A stretch of DNA of 64,000 bases from Mangrovicoccus ximenensis (GTDB lineage Bacteria > Pseudomonadota > Alphaproteobacteria > Rhodobacterales > Rhodobacteraceae), in the NCBI RefSeq assembly GCF_003056725.1, contig NZ_QBKZ01000001.1, forward strand, positions 1,088,593 to 1,152,592, in the 5' to 3' direction. Shown one piece after another: positions 56,929 through 64,000 of this stretch. A program made the position numbers and the translations under genes. The notes beneath the pieces were generated by a model. It was not told the DNA's origin. It did no database searches and saw only the letters and a program-made list of their open reading frames with translations. Position 1 is the stretch's first letter. Every line of letters starts with the position of its first letter.

Positions 56929-57636
56929 GCCTGCCCGACCTCGCCATCCGCCGTCCGGTCCTGGCCACGGTCGCCAACCTCCTGATCGTGCTGATCGGCA
57001 CCATGGCGCTCCTGGGCCTGCCGGTGCGCGAGCTGCCGCAGACCGATGCCGCCCGGATCACCGTCCTCACCAGCTATACCGGCGCCGCTCCGGACGTGGT
57101 CGACAGCCAGGTGGCCAGCACCATCGAGGGCGCGCTCGCGGGCATTGCCGGGCTCGAGAGCATGGAGACCGAGAGCGAGCGGGGCCGGGCGCGCACCGTG
57201 CTGACCTTCGATCCCTCCGCCGATATAGAGGCGGCGGCGAATGACGTGCGCACCGCCGTCGACCGTGCCGCGCGCGACCTGCCCGACGGCGCAGATGCGC
57301 CGATCGTGCGCAAGAACGACGACCAGGGCGACCCGGTGCTGCGGCTGTCGCTGTCCTCGCCGTCGATGACGCCGCTGGAGCTGTCGGACTATGCCGACCG
57401 CTACATCACCGACCGGCTGGCGCGGCTGCCGGGCGTGGCCAATGCCGCGATCTTCGGCGAGCGCGCGCCCGCGATGCGGATCTGGCTCGATGCCGGGCTG
57501 ATGGCCTCGCACGGGGTGACCACCGGCGACATCGCCTCGGCGCTGCAGGCCAACAACATCGAGCTGCCCGCCGGCGAGATCGAGACCGGCGCGCGGCAGA
57601 TCCAGCTGCTGGCGCGCACCCGGATGGGCCGCGCGG
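56925..57636 (+). pseudogene. RND efflux transporter (AcrB-family), N-terminal part
   Basis: About 237 residues: a first transmembrane helix (VLATVANLLIVLIGTMALLG), LPVRELPQTDAARITVLTSY (porter domain start), EGALAGIAGLESMETESERG, IVRKNDDQGDPVLRLSLSS and VANAAIFGERAPAMRIWLD. It is typical of heavy-metal/multidrug RND pumps of the HAE1 type. The gene is cut at about 57636, where an SDR continues in another frame. The full pump would exceed 1,000 residues. Confidence 0.88.
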
Positions 57637-58245
57637 CTGGCGGCCGAGACCGGCGCCGAGGTGCTGGGCCTCGCCGCGGACGTGACCGTGACCGAAGACG
57701 CGCAGGCGCTGGTCGACGGCACGCTGGCGCGGTTCGGACGGCTCGACATCCTCGTCAACAACGCGGGCATCGGCATCCATTGCCGCCCCGAGGAAATGAC
57801 GATGGAGCAGTGGGACCTGAACGTCTCGGTCAACCTGCGCAGCGTCTTCCACCTGTCGAAGTTCGCCTATGACGCGCTGCGCGACGGCGGCGGCAAGATC
57901 ATCAACATCGGCTCGATGTACTCGATCTTCGGCGCGGGCGAGGTTCCGGCCTATGCCGCCTCGAAGGGCGGCGTGGTGCAGCTGACCAAGAGCCTCGCCG
58001 TGGCCTGGGCGCAGGAAGACATCCAGGTCAACGCCATCCTTCCGGGATGGATCAATACCGGTCTCGGCGCGCAGGGGCGGCGCGAGATGAAGGGGCTCGA
58101 CGAACGCGTGCTGGCCCGCACCCCGGCGGCGCGCTGGGGCGAACCCGGCGACCTGGCCGGCACGGCGGTGTTCCTGGCCTCGAAGGCCTCGGGCTTCGTC
58201 ACCGGCGTCAGCATTCCGGTCGACGGAGGCTATTCGGTCTCCTGA
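57637..58245 (+). pseudogene. Short-chain dehydrogenase, N-terminally cut
   Basis: From LAAETGAEVLGLAADVTVTE to the end it is a classical SDR: DILVNNAGIGIHCRPEEM, IINIGSMYSIFGAGEVPAY, YAASKGGVVQLTK (YxxxK), QVNAILPGWINTGLG and SIPVDGGYSVS. The first 40 residues with TGxxxGIG are missing at the join with the RND pump. It is 55 bases upstream of the ABC binding-protein gene on the same strand and may belong to that operon. Confidence 0.88.
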
Positions 58246-58300
58246 CCAGCCAGGCAAGGCCGGCCGGAGGAGGCCGGTCCCCCAGAAAGAGGAGGAAGAC

Positions 58301-59581
58301 ATGACGAACGGAACGCGCAAGAGGACCGGGTTCAGCCGGCGCGGGTTTCTGGGCACCGGAGCGGCCGCGGTTGCGGCCTCGGGCCTCTGCCTGCCGGCCT
58401 ATGCGGCCGGACGGACCATCAGGATCGGCATGGTGATGCCGCGCACCGGGCCGCTGGCCTTCTTTTCCGAGCATGTCGATTTCGTGCTCGGCCAGGTGCA
58501 GCGGGCGACCGGCGGGCAGCTGTCGATCGACGGGCGCAGCGTGCCCTTCGAGATCCTGCTGCGCGACAGCCAGTCGAACCCGAACCGCGCCTCCGAAGTC
58601 GCGGCCGAGCTGATCCTCGACGAGGGCGTCGACCTGATGATCGCGGCGGCCACGCCCGAAACGACGGTGCCGGTCTCGGACATGTGCGAGCTCAACGGCG
58701 TGCCCTGCGTCACCAACGACACCCCGATCGAGCCCTATTTCCAGGCCCGCGGCGGCGATCCGGAGACGGGCTTCGAATGGACCAACCATTTCTTCTTCTC
58801 GGGCACGCAATCGGCCGGAACGAACCTCAACATGTTCGGGCAGATCGCCTCGAACAAGATGGTCGGCGCGCTCTGGCCGAATGACGGCGACGGCATCGCC
58901 TTCGCCGAAAGCTATCCGCCGCTCTTCGAGAAGCTGGGCTACGGCCTGTCGGATCCGGGGCGGTTCGACATGCCGCTGAGCTCCTACGCGGCGGCGGTCT
59001 CGCAGTTCAAGGCCGACGGGGTGGAGCTCATCTACGGCGTGATCCCGCCGCCGGAATTCACCACCTTCTGGAACGAGGCGGCGCAGCAGAGCTTCCGCCC
59101 GAAGCTGGTCTATGCCGGCAAGACCGTTCAGTTTCCGGCTGCGCTCGAGCCGTTCGGGTCCCGCGCCGAGGGCCTGCTGACCGAAGTCTGGTGGGCGCCG
59201 AGCTATCCCTATGCCTCGACCCTGACCGGGCAGAGTTCGCAGGAGCTGGCGGACGAATACGAGGACGCCTCGGGCCGCCAGTGGTCGATGCCGCTGGCCT
59301 ACCGCCATTCGCTCTTCGAGGTGATCTTCGACGGGCTGAAGCGCGCGCAGGATCTGGACGATCCGTCCTCGATCCAGGCGGCGTTCAACGAGACCGACAT
59401 GGTGTCGGTGGTCGGGCCGGTGAATTTCCGCACCGGGCCGCTGCCCAATACCAGCATGACGCCCACCGCCGGCGGGCAGTGGGTCAAGGGCGACAAGTTC
59501 CCGCTCCGGCTGGTGATCTGCGACAACGAATTCGCGCCGGAGGTTCCGGTCGAGGGCGAGGTCCAGCCGCTGGCCTACTGA
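58301..59581 (+). CDS. HAAT-family ABC transporter substrate-binding protein (Tat-exported)
   Basis: The 426-residue periplasmic binding protein has a Tat signal (FSRRGFLGTGAAAVAASGLC, then LPAYA). Then comes a type I PBP fold of the Leu/Ile/Val or urea/amide group: IRIGMVMPRTGPLAFFSEHV, ATPETTVPVSDMCELNGVPC and SMPLAYRHSLFEVIFDGL. It delivers an amide or amino-acid-like solute to the ABC transporter encoded downstream. AGAGGAGG precedes the ATG. Complete. Confidence 0.9.
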   Translation: MTNGTRKRTGFSRRGFLGTGAAAVAASGLCLPAYAAGRTIRIGMVMPRTGPLAFFSEHVDFVLGQVQRATGGQLSIDGRSVPFEILLRDSQSNPNRASEVAAELILDEGVDLMIAAATPETTVPVSDMCELNGVPCVTNDTPIEPYFQARGGDPETGFEWTNHFFFSGTQSAGTNLNMFGQIASNKMVGALWPNDGDGIAFAESYPPLFEKLGYGLSDPGRFDMPLSSYAAAVSQFKADGVELIYGVIPPPEFTTFWNEAAQQSFRPKLVYAGKTVQFPAALEPFGSRAEGLLTEVWWAPSYPYASTLTGQSSQELADEYEDASGRQWSMPLAYRHSLFEVIFDGLKRAQDLDDPSSIQAAFNETDMVSVVGPVNFRTGPLPNTSMTPTAGGQWVKGDKFPLRLVICDNEFAPEVPVEGEVQPLAY

Positions 59582-59586
59582 GCCTG

Positions 59587-59616
59587 CGCCGGCCGGCCGC
59601 CGCTGCGCGGCCGGCG
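59587..59616 (+). other. Intercistronic GC hairpin after the binding-protein gene
   Basis: CGCCGGCCG (59587-59595) pairs perfectly with CGGCCGGCG (59608-59616) around a 12-base loop, six bases after the binding-protein stop. No T-run follows; it is likely an mRNA stabiliser or attenuator that raises binding-protein expression over the ATPases. Confidence 0.5.
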
Positions 59617-59640
59617 ATCCGCGGAAAATTGGAGACAGTC

Positions 59641-60369
59641 TTGCAACCACTTCTCGAACTTCGGGAGGTCTCGAAGTCGTTCGGCGGCATCGAGGTCTTC
59701 CGCGATGTCAGCTTCGTGCTCGCGCCGGGGGCGCGGCTGGGCGTGCTGGGGCCGAACGGCGCGGGCAAGAGCACGATGTTCAACCTGATCTCGGGGCTGC
59801 ACCGGCCGTCGGGCGGGCAGATGATCTATCAGGGGCGCGATCTCGGCCAGATGCGGCCCTGGACCGCCTGCCGCGCCGGGATCGGCCGCACCTTCCAGAT
59901 CCCGCAGCCCTTCACCCACATGACGGTCGCCGACAACATCGTCGTCGCCTGCACCAGCGGCGCGGGGCTGGGGCTGCACGAGGCGCGTGCACGCGCGCAG
60001 GAGATCCTCGAGCTGACCGGGCTCGGCGCGCATGCGCAGAAGCTCGCCGGGTCGCTGGCGCTTCTCGACCTGAAGCGGCTGGAGCTGGCCAAGGCGGCGG
60101 CGATGCGGCCGAAGCTGCTGCTGCTCGACGAAATCGCGGGCGGGCTGACCGAGGCGGAATGCGGCACGCTGCTGGAGATTCTCGCGGCGGTCACCGGGCG
60201 CGGGACGGCGGTGATCTGGATCGAGCATGTCGTCCATGCGCTGACCCAGTTCGTCGACGAAATCGCGGTGCTCGCCGACAAGCGCATCATCACCCGCGGC
60301 AAGATCGACGCGGTGCTGGCCGATCCCGAGGTCCGCGCCCTCTATTTCGGAGCGGAGGCAGAGGCATGA
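59641..60369 (+). CDS. Branched-chain-type ABC transporter ATP-binding protein (LivG-like)
   Basis: The 242-residue ATPase has Walker A GPNGAGKST, the FQIPQPFTHMTVADNIVVAC Q-loop region and Walker B LLLLDEIAGGL. The signature is degenerate, LAGSLALLDLKR, as is common in LivG-like members (usual form LSYGxQR). It starts with TTG at 59641, supported by GGAGA upstream and by the protein beginning MQPLLELREVSKSFGG. The TGA overlaps the next ATG. It energises the transporter with its LivF partner. Confidence 0.9.
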   Translation: MQPLLELREVSKSFGGIEVFRDVSFVLAPGARLGVLGPNGAGKSTMFNLISGLHRPSGGQMIYQGRDLGQMRPWTACRAGIGRTFQIPQPFTHMTVADNIVVACTSGAGLGLHEARARAQEILELTGLGAHAQKLAGSLALLDLKRLELAKAAAMRPKLLLLDEIAGGLTEAECGTLLEILAAVTGRGTAVIWIEHVVHALTQFVDEIAVLADKRIITRGKIDAVLADPEVRALYFGAEAEA

Positions 60370-61076
60370 GCGCCCTTCTGACGGTCAGCAACCTGCATCT
60401 GAGCTATGGCCAGTTCGCGGCGCTGCACGGGCTCGACCTGGAAATCGGCGCGGGCGAGATCATCGCGGTGATCGGAGCCAACGGCGCCGGGAAAAGCTCG
60501 CTGATCCGCGGCATCTGCGGCACCGAGGGGCAGGGTCGCGGCAGCGTCCGGCTCGACGGGCAGGAGCTCCTGGGCCTCGCCCCGCCGGAGATCACCCGCG
60601 CGGGCATCGGCCTCGTGCCCGAGGGGCGGCGCATCTTTCCCTCGCTCAGCGTCGAGGAGAACATCCTGCTGGGCGCGCAGCTCGGGCGGCCGCATTCGGA
60701 CGATCCCTGGACGCTCGACCGGATCTACGACCTGTTCCCCGATCTCGTGGCGAAGCGGCACCTGTCGGGCACCATGCTGTCGGGCGGGCAGCAGCAAATG
60801 ATCGCCATCGGCCGCGCGCTGATGACCAATCCGCGGGTCCTGCTCTGCGACGAAATAAGCCTCGGGCTGGCGCCGACGATCATCGGGCGGCTCTACGAAC
60901 AGCTCGGGCGGCTCGCCGCCGGCGGGCTGGCCATCCTCGTGGTCGAACAGGCGATGCGCAAGGCGCTGCAGATTTCCGCCCGATACTACTGCGTTCTCGA
61001 GGGCCGCGTGTCGCTCTCGGGCCTCTCCGCCGAGGCCGAGGAAGAGCGCGTCGCAGAAGCCTATTTCGGGAGATAG
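60366..61076 (+). CDS. Branched-chain-type ABC transporter ATP-binding protein (LivF-like)
   Basis: The 236-residue second ATPase has Walker A IGANGAGKSS, LVPEGRRIFPSLSVEENILL, signature LSGGQQQMIAIGRAL, Walker B LLCDEISLGLAP and the switch His position replaced in VVEQAM, as is normal for LivF. The ATG at 60366 overlaps the LivG stop, so they are coupled. It ends two bases before the LivH start. Complete. Confidence 0.92.
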   Translation: MSALLTVSNLHLSYGQFAALHGLDLEIGAGEIIAVIGANGAGKSSLIRGICGTEGQGRGSVRLDGQELLGLAPPEITRAGIGLVPEGRRIFPSLSVEENILLGAQLGRPHSDDPWTLDRIYDLFPDLVAKRHLSGTMLSGGQQQMIAIGRALMTNPRVLLCDEISLGLAPTIIGRLYEQLGRLAAGGLAILVVEQAMRKALQISARYYCVLEGRVSLSGLSAEAEEERVAEAYFGR

Positions 61077-61078
61077 CC

Positions 61079-61945
61079 GTGGAATTGCTCAATACCCTTG
61101 TCCAGGGCGTCCTGCTCGGCGGCCTCTTCGCGCTCTACGCGCTGGGGCTCAGCCTGCTCTTCGGCGTCATGCGGATCGTCAATATCGCGCATGGCGACCT
61201 GATCGTCGCCTTCGCCTATGCCGGGCTGATGGTGACCGAGTTCCTCGGCATTCCGCTCCCGGCGGCGGCGCCGGCGATCCTGCTGCTGGCGGCGGGCGCG
61301 GGCTGGCTGCTGCAGCGCGGGCTCTTCGAATTCGTGCCGCGCCGCGATCCGCTGATCCCGCTGCTCGTCGCCTTCGGCGTCTCGATCATCCTGCAGAACC
61401 TGATGCTGATGGGCTTCGGCGCCGATCCGCAGAAGCTGAGCCTCGGCGCGCTGGAACAGGCCAGCGTCGAGATCCTGCCGGAGCTGCATGTCGGGGTGTT
61501 CTCGCTCGTCGTCTTCGCGCTGGCGGTGGCGCTGATCGGCGGGCTGCAGCTGATGATCTACCGCACCGCCTTCGGCCGGGCGCTGCGCGCGGTCTCCGAC
61601 AGCGAGGAGAACGCCGCGATGCTGGGGCTCGACACCCGCGCGGTGTTCCGCAAGGCCTTTGCCATCGTCATGGTCACCGTCGCGATCGCGGCGCTGCTGA
61701 TGGCGGTGCGCGGCAATTTCGATCCGGCCAGCGGCCCGACCCGGCTGCTGACCGCCTTCGAGGCGATCGTGATCGGCGGGCTCGGCTCGATGTGGGGCAC
61801 GCTGGCGGGCGGCATCATCCTCGGCGTCGCGCAGATGGCCGGGGCGCAGATCGACGCCTCCTGGCAGGTGCTGGCGGGGCATCTGGTGTTCCTCGTCCTC
61901 CTCGTCCTGCGTCCGCGCGGGCTGTTCCCCAAGCATGGAGGCTGA
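61079..61945 (+). CDS. Branched-chain-type ABC transporter permease (LivH-like)
   Basis: This 288-residue inner-membrane protein has about eight helices. Typical LivH blocks are LLFGVMRIVNIAHGDLIVAFAY (shortened here to its core), RALRAVSDSEENAAMLGLDT and IVIGGLGSMWGTLAGGIILG. GTG at 61079 is the start, two bases after the LivF stop. It forms the membrane channel with LivM. Complete. Confidence 0.9.
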   Translation: MELLNTLVQGVLLGGLFALYALGLSLLFGVMRIVNIAHGDLIVAFAYAGLMVTEFLGIPLPAAAPAILLLAAGAGWLLQRGLFEFVPRRDPLIPLLVAFGVSIILQNLMLMGFGADPQKLSLGALEQASVEILPELHVGVFSLVVFALAVALIGGLQLMIYRTAFGRALRAVSDSEENAAMLGLDTRAVFRKAFAIVMVTVAIAALLMAVRGNFDPASGPTRLLTAFEAIVIGGLGSMWGTLAGGIILGVAQMAGAQIDASWQVLAGHLVFLVLLVLRPRGLFPKHGG

Positions 61946-61949
61946 GGCC

Positions 61950-62900
61950 ATGAAGATGCCGTCCCCCGCCCTGCCGCTGGCCTGCCTCGCGCTGGCCGTC
62001 GCCGTGATGGCGCCGCTGCCGTTCTTCGTCGGCAACGGCACCATGCGCTACCTGACCGACCTCTTCATCATCATCGCCGTCGCCCAGCTCTGGAACCTTC
62101 TGGCGGGCTTCGGCGGGGTGGTCTCGATCGGCCAGCATGCCTTCATCGGGGCGGGCGCCTATGCCTTCTACGGCTTCACCGCGCATCTCGGCCTGCATCC
62201 CTTCGCGGCGATGGCGCTGACCGTGCCCTTCGGCGCGCTGCTGTCGCTGCCGGTCTTCGCCATCCTCAGCCGGATGCGCGTCGCGTATTTCGCGATCGGC
62301 AGCTGGGTGCTGGCCGAGGTGATGATGCTGGCGGCGGGCAAGCTGCCGGGCTTCGGCGGCGGTTCGGGCATCAGCCTGCGGCCCGAGATCGTGCGCGCCT
62401 TCGGCGCCCGCACCCCCGAGCGGATCGAGAACATCTACTGGCTCTCCTTCGCGATCCTCAGCCTCGTCGTCCTGTTCATCATCCTGGTGATGCATTCCCG
62501 GCGGGGCTATGCGCTCCGGGCGATGCGCGACAACGAGAATGCCGCCATGGCGCTCGGCGTGAACCCGGTGGCGGTGAAGGCGATGCTCTTCGTCGCCTCG
62601 GGCGCGATGCTGTCGCTGCTGGGCGCGCTGAACACGCTGCAGAAGCTCAGGATCAACCCGTCGGGCTCGTTCAGCCTGACCGACTGGACGGTGTTCATCA
62701 TCTTCATCGTGGTGATCGGCGGCATGGGGCGGATCATCGGTCCGGTGATCGGCGCCGTGCTCTTCGTGCTGCTGCGCGAGAACCTGTCCGATCTGGGGCC
62801 GGTCTACATGATCGTTCTGGGCGCCGCGGCGATCGGCATGATGCTCTGGGAGCCGGGCGGCATCGCGGCGCTGCCGCAGCGCTGGAAGGACCGCCGCGCC
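61950..62900 (+). CDS. Branched-chain-type ABC transporter permease (LivM-like), extreme C-terminus at a join
   Basis: About 317 residues: LWNLLAGFGGVVSIGQHAFI, GYALRAMRDNENAAMALGVN and FIVVIGGMGRIIGPVIGAVL are LivM hallmarks. GGAGG lies eight bases before the ATG at 61950; the ATG at 61935 is a less likely alternative. The last recognisable residues are EPGGIAALPQRWKDRRAARR; the frame then runs into the opposite-strand hydrolase at about 62900. Only a few terminal residues are lost, so the permease domain itself is whole. Confidence 0.88.
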
Positions 62901-63834
62901 GCCCGTCGGACGGCTCCAGCGCCAAGGCTGTGGCGTCGAGCACTGCATTTTCGGGATGGCGCAGGTCGATGCGGAAGCGCACCTCGGCGGGCACGACCGA
63001 CGGCGCGTTCGGGAGCACCTCGACCCGGCCGATGGTGAAGCGGATATCGGGTCCGGCCGCCAGCGCGGCGGCCTGCATGGCGGCCGCGATGCGGACGAAG
63101 GCCTGCACCGCGTCCTGCCGCCGCTCCATCGGTTCGGTCCCGGCATGGGCCTCGCGCCCGGTGATCGTGACTTGGAAGGTCTTCTTGCCCTGGATGCCGG
63201 TCACCGCGCCGATCGCCTTGCCGCCGGTCTCCAGCAGGTCGGCCTGCTCGATATGCGGCTCGACATAGGCATGGAGCGGAAAGCCCGGTTCGCGGACCGG
63301 CACGTCGGGGAAGCTCTCCGCCAGCCGGTCGAGCTCGGCGCCGACGGTGACGCCCCCGGCATCGGCGGCGGCGCGGATGTCGCCGAGGCTGCGGGTGCCG
63401 GCGAAGACTTCGGAACCCATCATGCCCGGTGCGAAGCGGCTGCCCTCCTCGTTCATCCAGGCGACCAGCGTGACCGGGCGCGGCGGCACGATGCCCGCGT
63501 CCTGCAGGGTTTCCAGCGCTTCGAAGGCCGCCAGCACGCCGAAAACGCCGTCGAAGCGCCCGCCGGTCGGCTGGCTGTCGAGATGCGAGCCGATCAGCAC
63601 CGGCGCGCCCTCCGCTTTTCCCGCCATTTCCAGGAACAGGTTCCCGGCGGTGTCGAAACCGGGTGTGAGCCCGATGGCCCGCCCCCAGCCGATCAGCAGG
63701 CGCATCGCGGCGCGGTCCTCGGCGGAAAGCGCCTGGCGGTTGACGCCCTTGCCGCAGGGCAGGGCGCCGATCGCGGCCATTTCCATCAGCCGCGACCAGA
63801 GGCGGTCTCCGTCGATCCGGGGGCGGTGCTCCAT
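62901..63834 (-). pseudogene. Zn-dependent hydrolase (N-carbamoyl-L-amino acid hydrolase/allantoate amidohydrolase type), C-terminally cut
   Basis: About 310 residues of the M20-family hydrolase: VLIGSHLDSQPTGGRFDGVF (metal His and Asp), AWMNEEGSRFAPGMMGSEVF (the catalytic and metal Glu pair), AYVEPHIEQ (metal His) and GREAHAGTEPMERRQDA in the dimerisation lid. It hydrolyses N-carbamoyl amino acids or ureides. The last metal histidine region is missing because the livM segment joins at about 62900. It starts at 63834, five bases after the stop of the alpha/beta hydrolase. Confidence 0.88.
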
Positions 63835-63838
63835 GGTT

Positions 63839-64000
63839 CAGTCCGCCCGCATGACCTGGGCGGGGTTGGCGCGGGGATCGCGCAGCCCCCCGGCCCCGGC
63901 CTCGGCCTGCGCGATGAACTCGGCCAGGTGCAGGTTGAACAGGACCGGCTCCTCGAGGTTCAGCGTGTGGCCGGTTTTCGGCAGGATCAGCAGGCCCGAG
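63839..64000 (-). CDS. Alpha/beta-fold hydrolase, C-terminal end (runs off window)
   Basis: The minus strand gives LLILPKTGHTLNLEEPVLFN, then LHLAEFIAQAEAG before the stop at 63839. The GH dipeptide in PKTGHTLNLEEP is the catalytic histidine of alpha/beta hydrolases. The gene continues beyond the window. It is immediately upstream of the carbamoylase-type gene, so they form an operon; the pairing suits ureide or amide degradation. Confidence 0.75.

Overview
The window is high-GC DNA that reads throughout as Rhodobacteraceae (Alphaproteobacteria, Rhodobacterales). Indicators are a RepABC plasmid replicon with its palindromic parS sites, a TAXI-type TRAP transporter, a DUF4444/DUF6505 gene pair, a Rhodobacter-type acidic porin, and the chromosomal order DUF3576 lipoprotein - leuS - lptE. 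The dominant structural fact is that it is a mosaic. About twenty times in 64 kb a recognisable gene stops mid-domain and another, unrelated gene continues mid-domain, often on the other strand. Broken genes include fragments of cobI, fabD, a MocR regulator, uraD, a sensor kinase, an eCIS sheath, a DadA-like oxidase, xylB, lptE, an aldehyde oxidase, slt, a molybdoenzyme, GH28, deoB, wecG, a Fis-type regulator, an acyl-ACP synthetase, an RND pump and livM. Mis-joined contigs or chimeric amplification are the simplest explanation, so gene neighbourhood should be trusted only inside each segment.

Layout. 1-3.8 kb: three fragments (CobI/FabD/MocR), a PPOX flavoprotein, a LysR regulator, a UraD-DUF4444 fusion, DUF6505 and a truncated sensor kinase. 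3.8-5.9 kb: an extended contractile injection system (eCIS) fragment (sheath, carboxypeptidase-regulatory-like protein, DUF4255 cap protein), transcribed away from the replicon. 5.9-10.1 kb: repA-repB-repC with four parS-like sites and an antisense RNA locus. 10.4-14.4 kb: TAXI-TRAP transporter and a truncated DadA-like oxidase. 14.4-16.2 kb: xylulokinase fragment and an iron alcohol dehydrogenase with a DUF1127-like head. 16.5-18 kb: truncated haemoglobin overlapping a class III cyclase. 18-25 kb: LacI regulator, sugar ABC transporter, a GH105 hydrolase and an unknown 600-residue protein (pectin/rhamnogalacturonan use). 25-29.6 kb: PqqD-M50-HlyD metalloprotease, GAF-HlyD adaptor and a type I secretion ATPase fragment. 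29.6-30.7 kb: no gene seen. 30.7-37.2 kb: ribA, L,D-transpeptidase, yggS, a frameshifted porin, the DUF3576 lipoprotein, leuS and an lptE stub. 37.2-38.9 kb: isoquinoline/aldehyde oxidoreductase small subunit and LysR. 38.9-41.2 kb: fragments of a PQQ sugar dehydrogenase, slt and an acyltransferase. 41.2-42.2 kb: no gene seen. 42.2-44.8 kb: second PPOX protein and a molybdopterin oxidoreductase. 44.8-47.2 kb: GH28-GH105 pectin genes. 47.2-51.2 kb: adenosine deaminase, phosphopentomutase, a LuxR-type response regulator, and WecG and Fis fragments. 51.2-55.4 kb: a minus-strand catabolic operon (SDR, ALDH, SDR, tautomerase, amidohydrolase). 55.4-58.2 kb: acyl-ACP synthetase, membrane-fusion, RND and SDR fragments. 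58.3-62.9 kb: branched-chain-type ABC transporter. 62.9-64 kb: amidase/hydantoinase-family hydrolase and an alpha/beta-hydrolase tail.

Functionally coherent units are the replicon with its partition and antisense control, the eCIS fragment, the pectin uptake-and-degradation genes (probably one locus split over two segments), the double-adaptor M50 export module, the globin-cyclase pair, the catabolic SDR/ALDH operon and the HAAT-type ABC transporter. No CRISPR array, insertion sequence, rRNA or convincing tRNA was seen.
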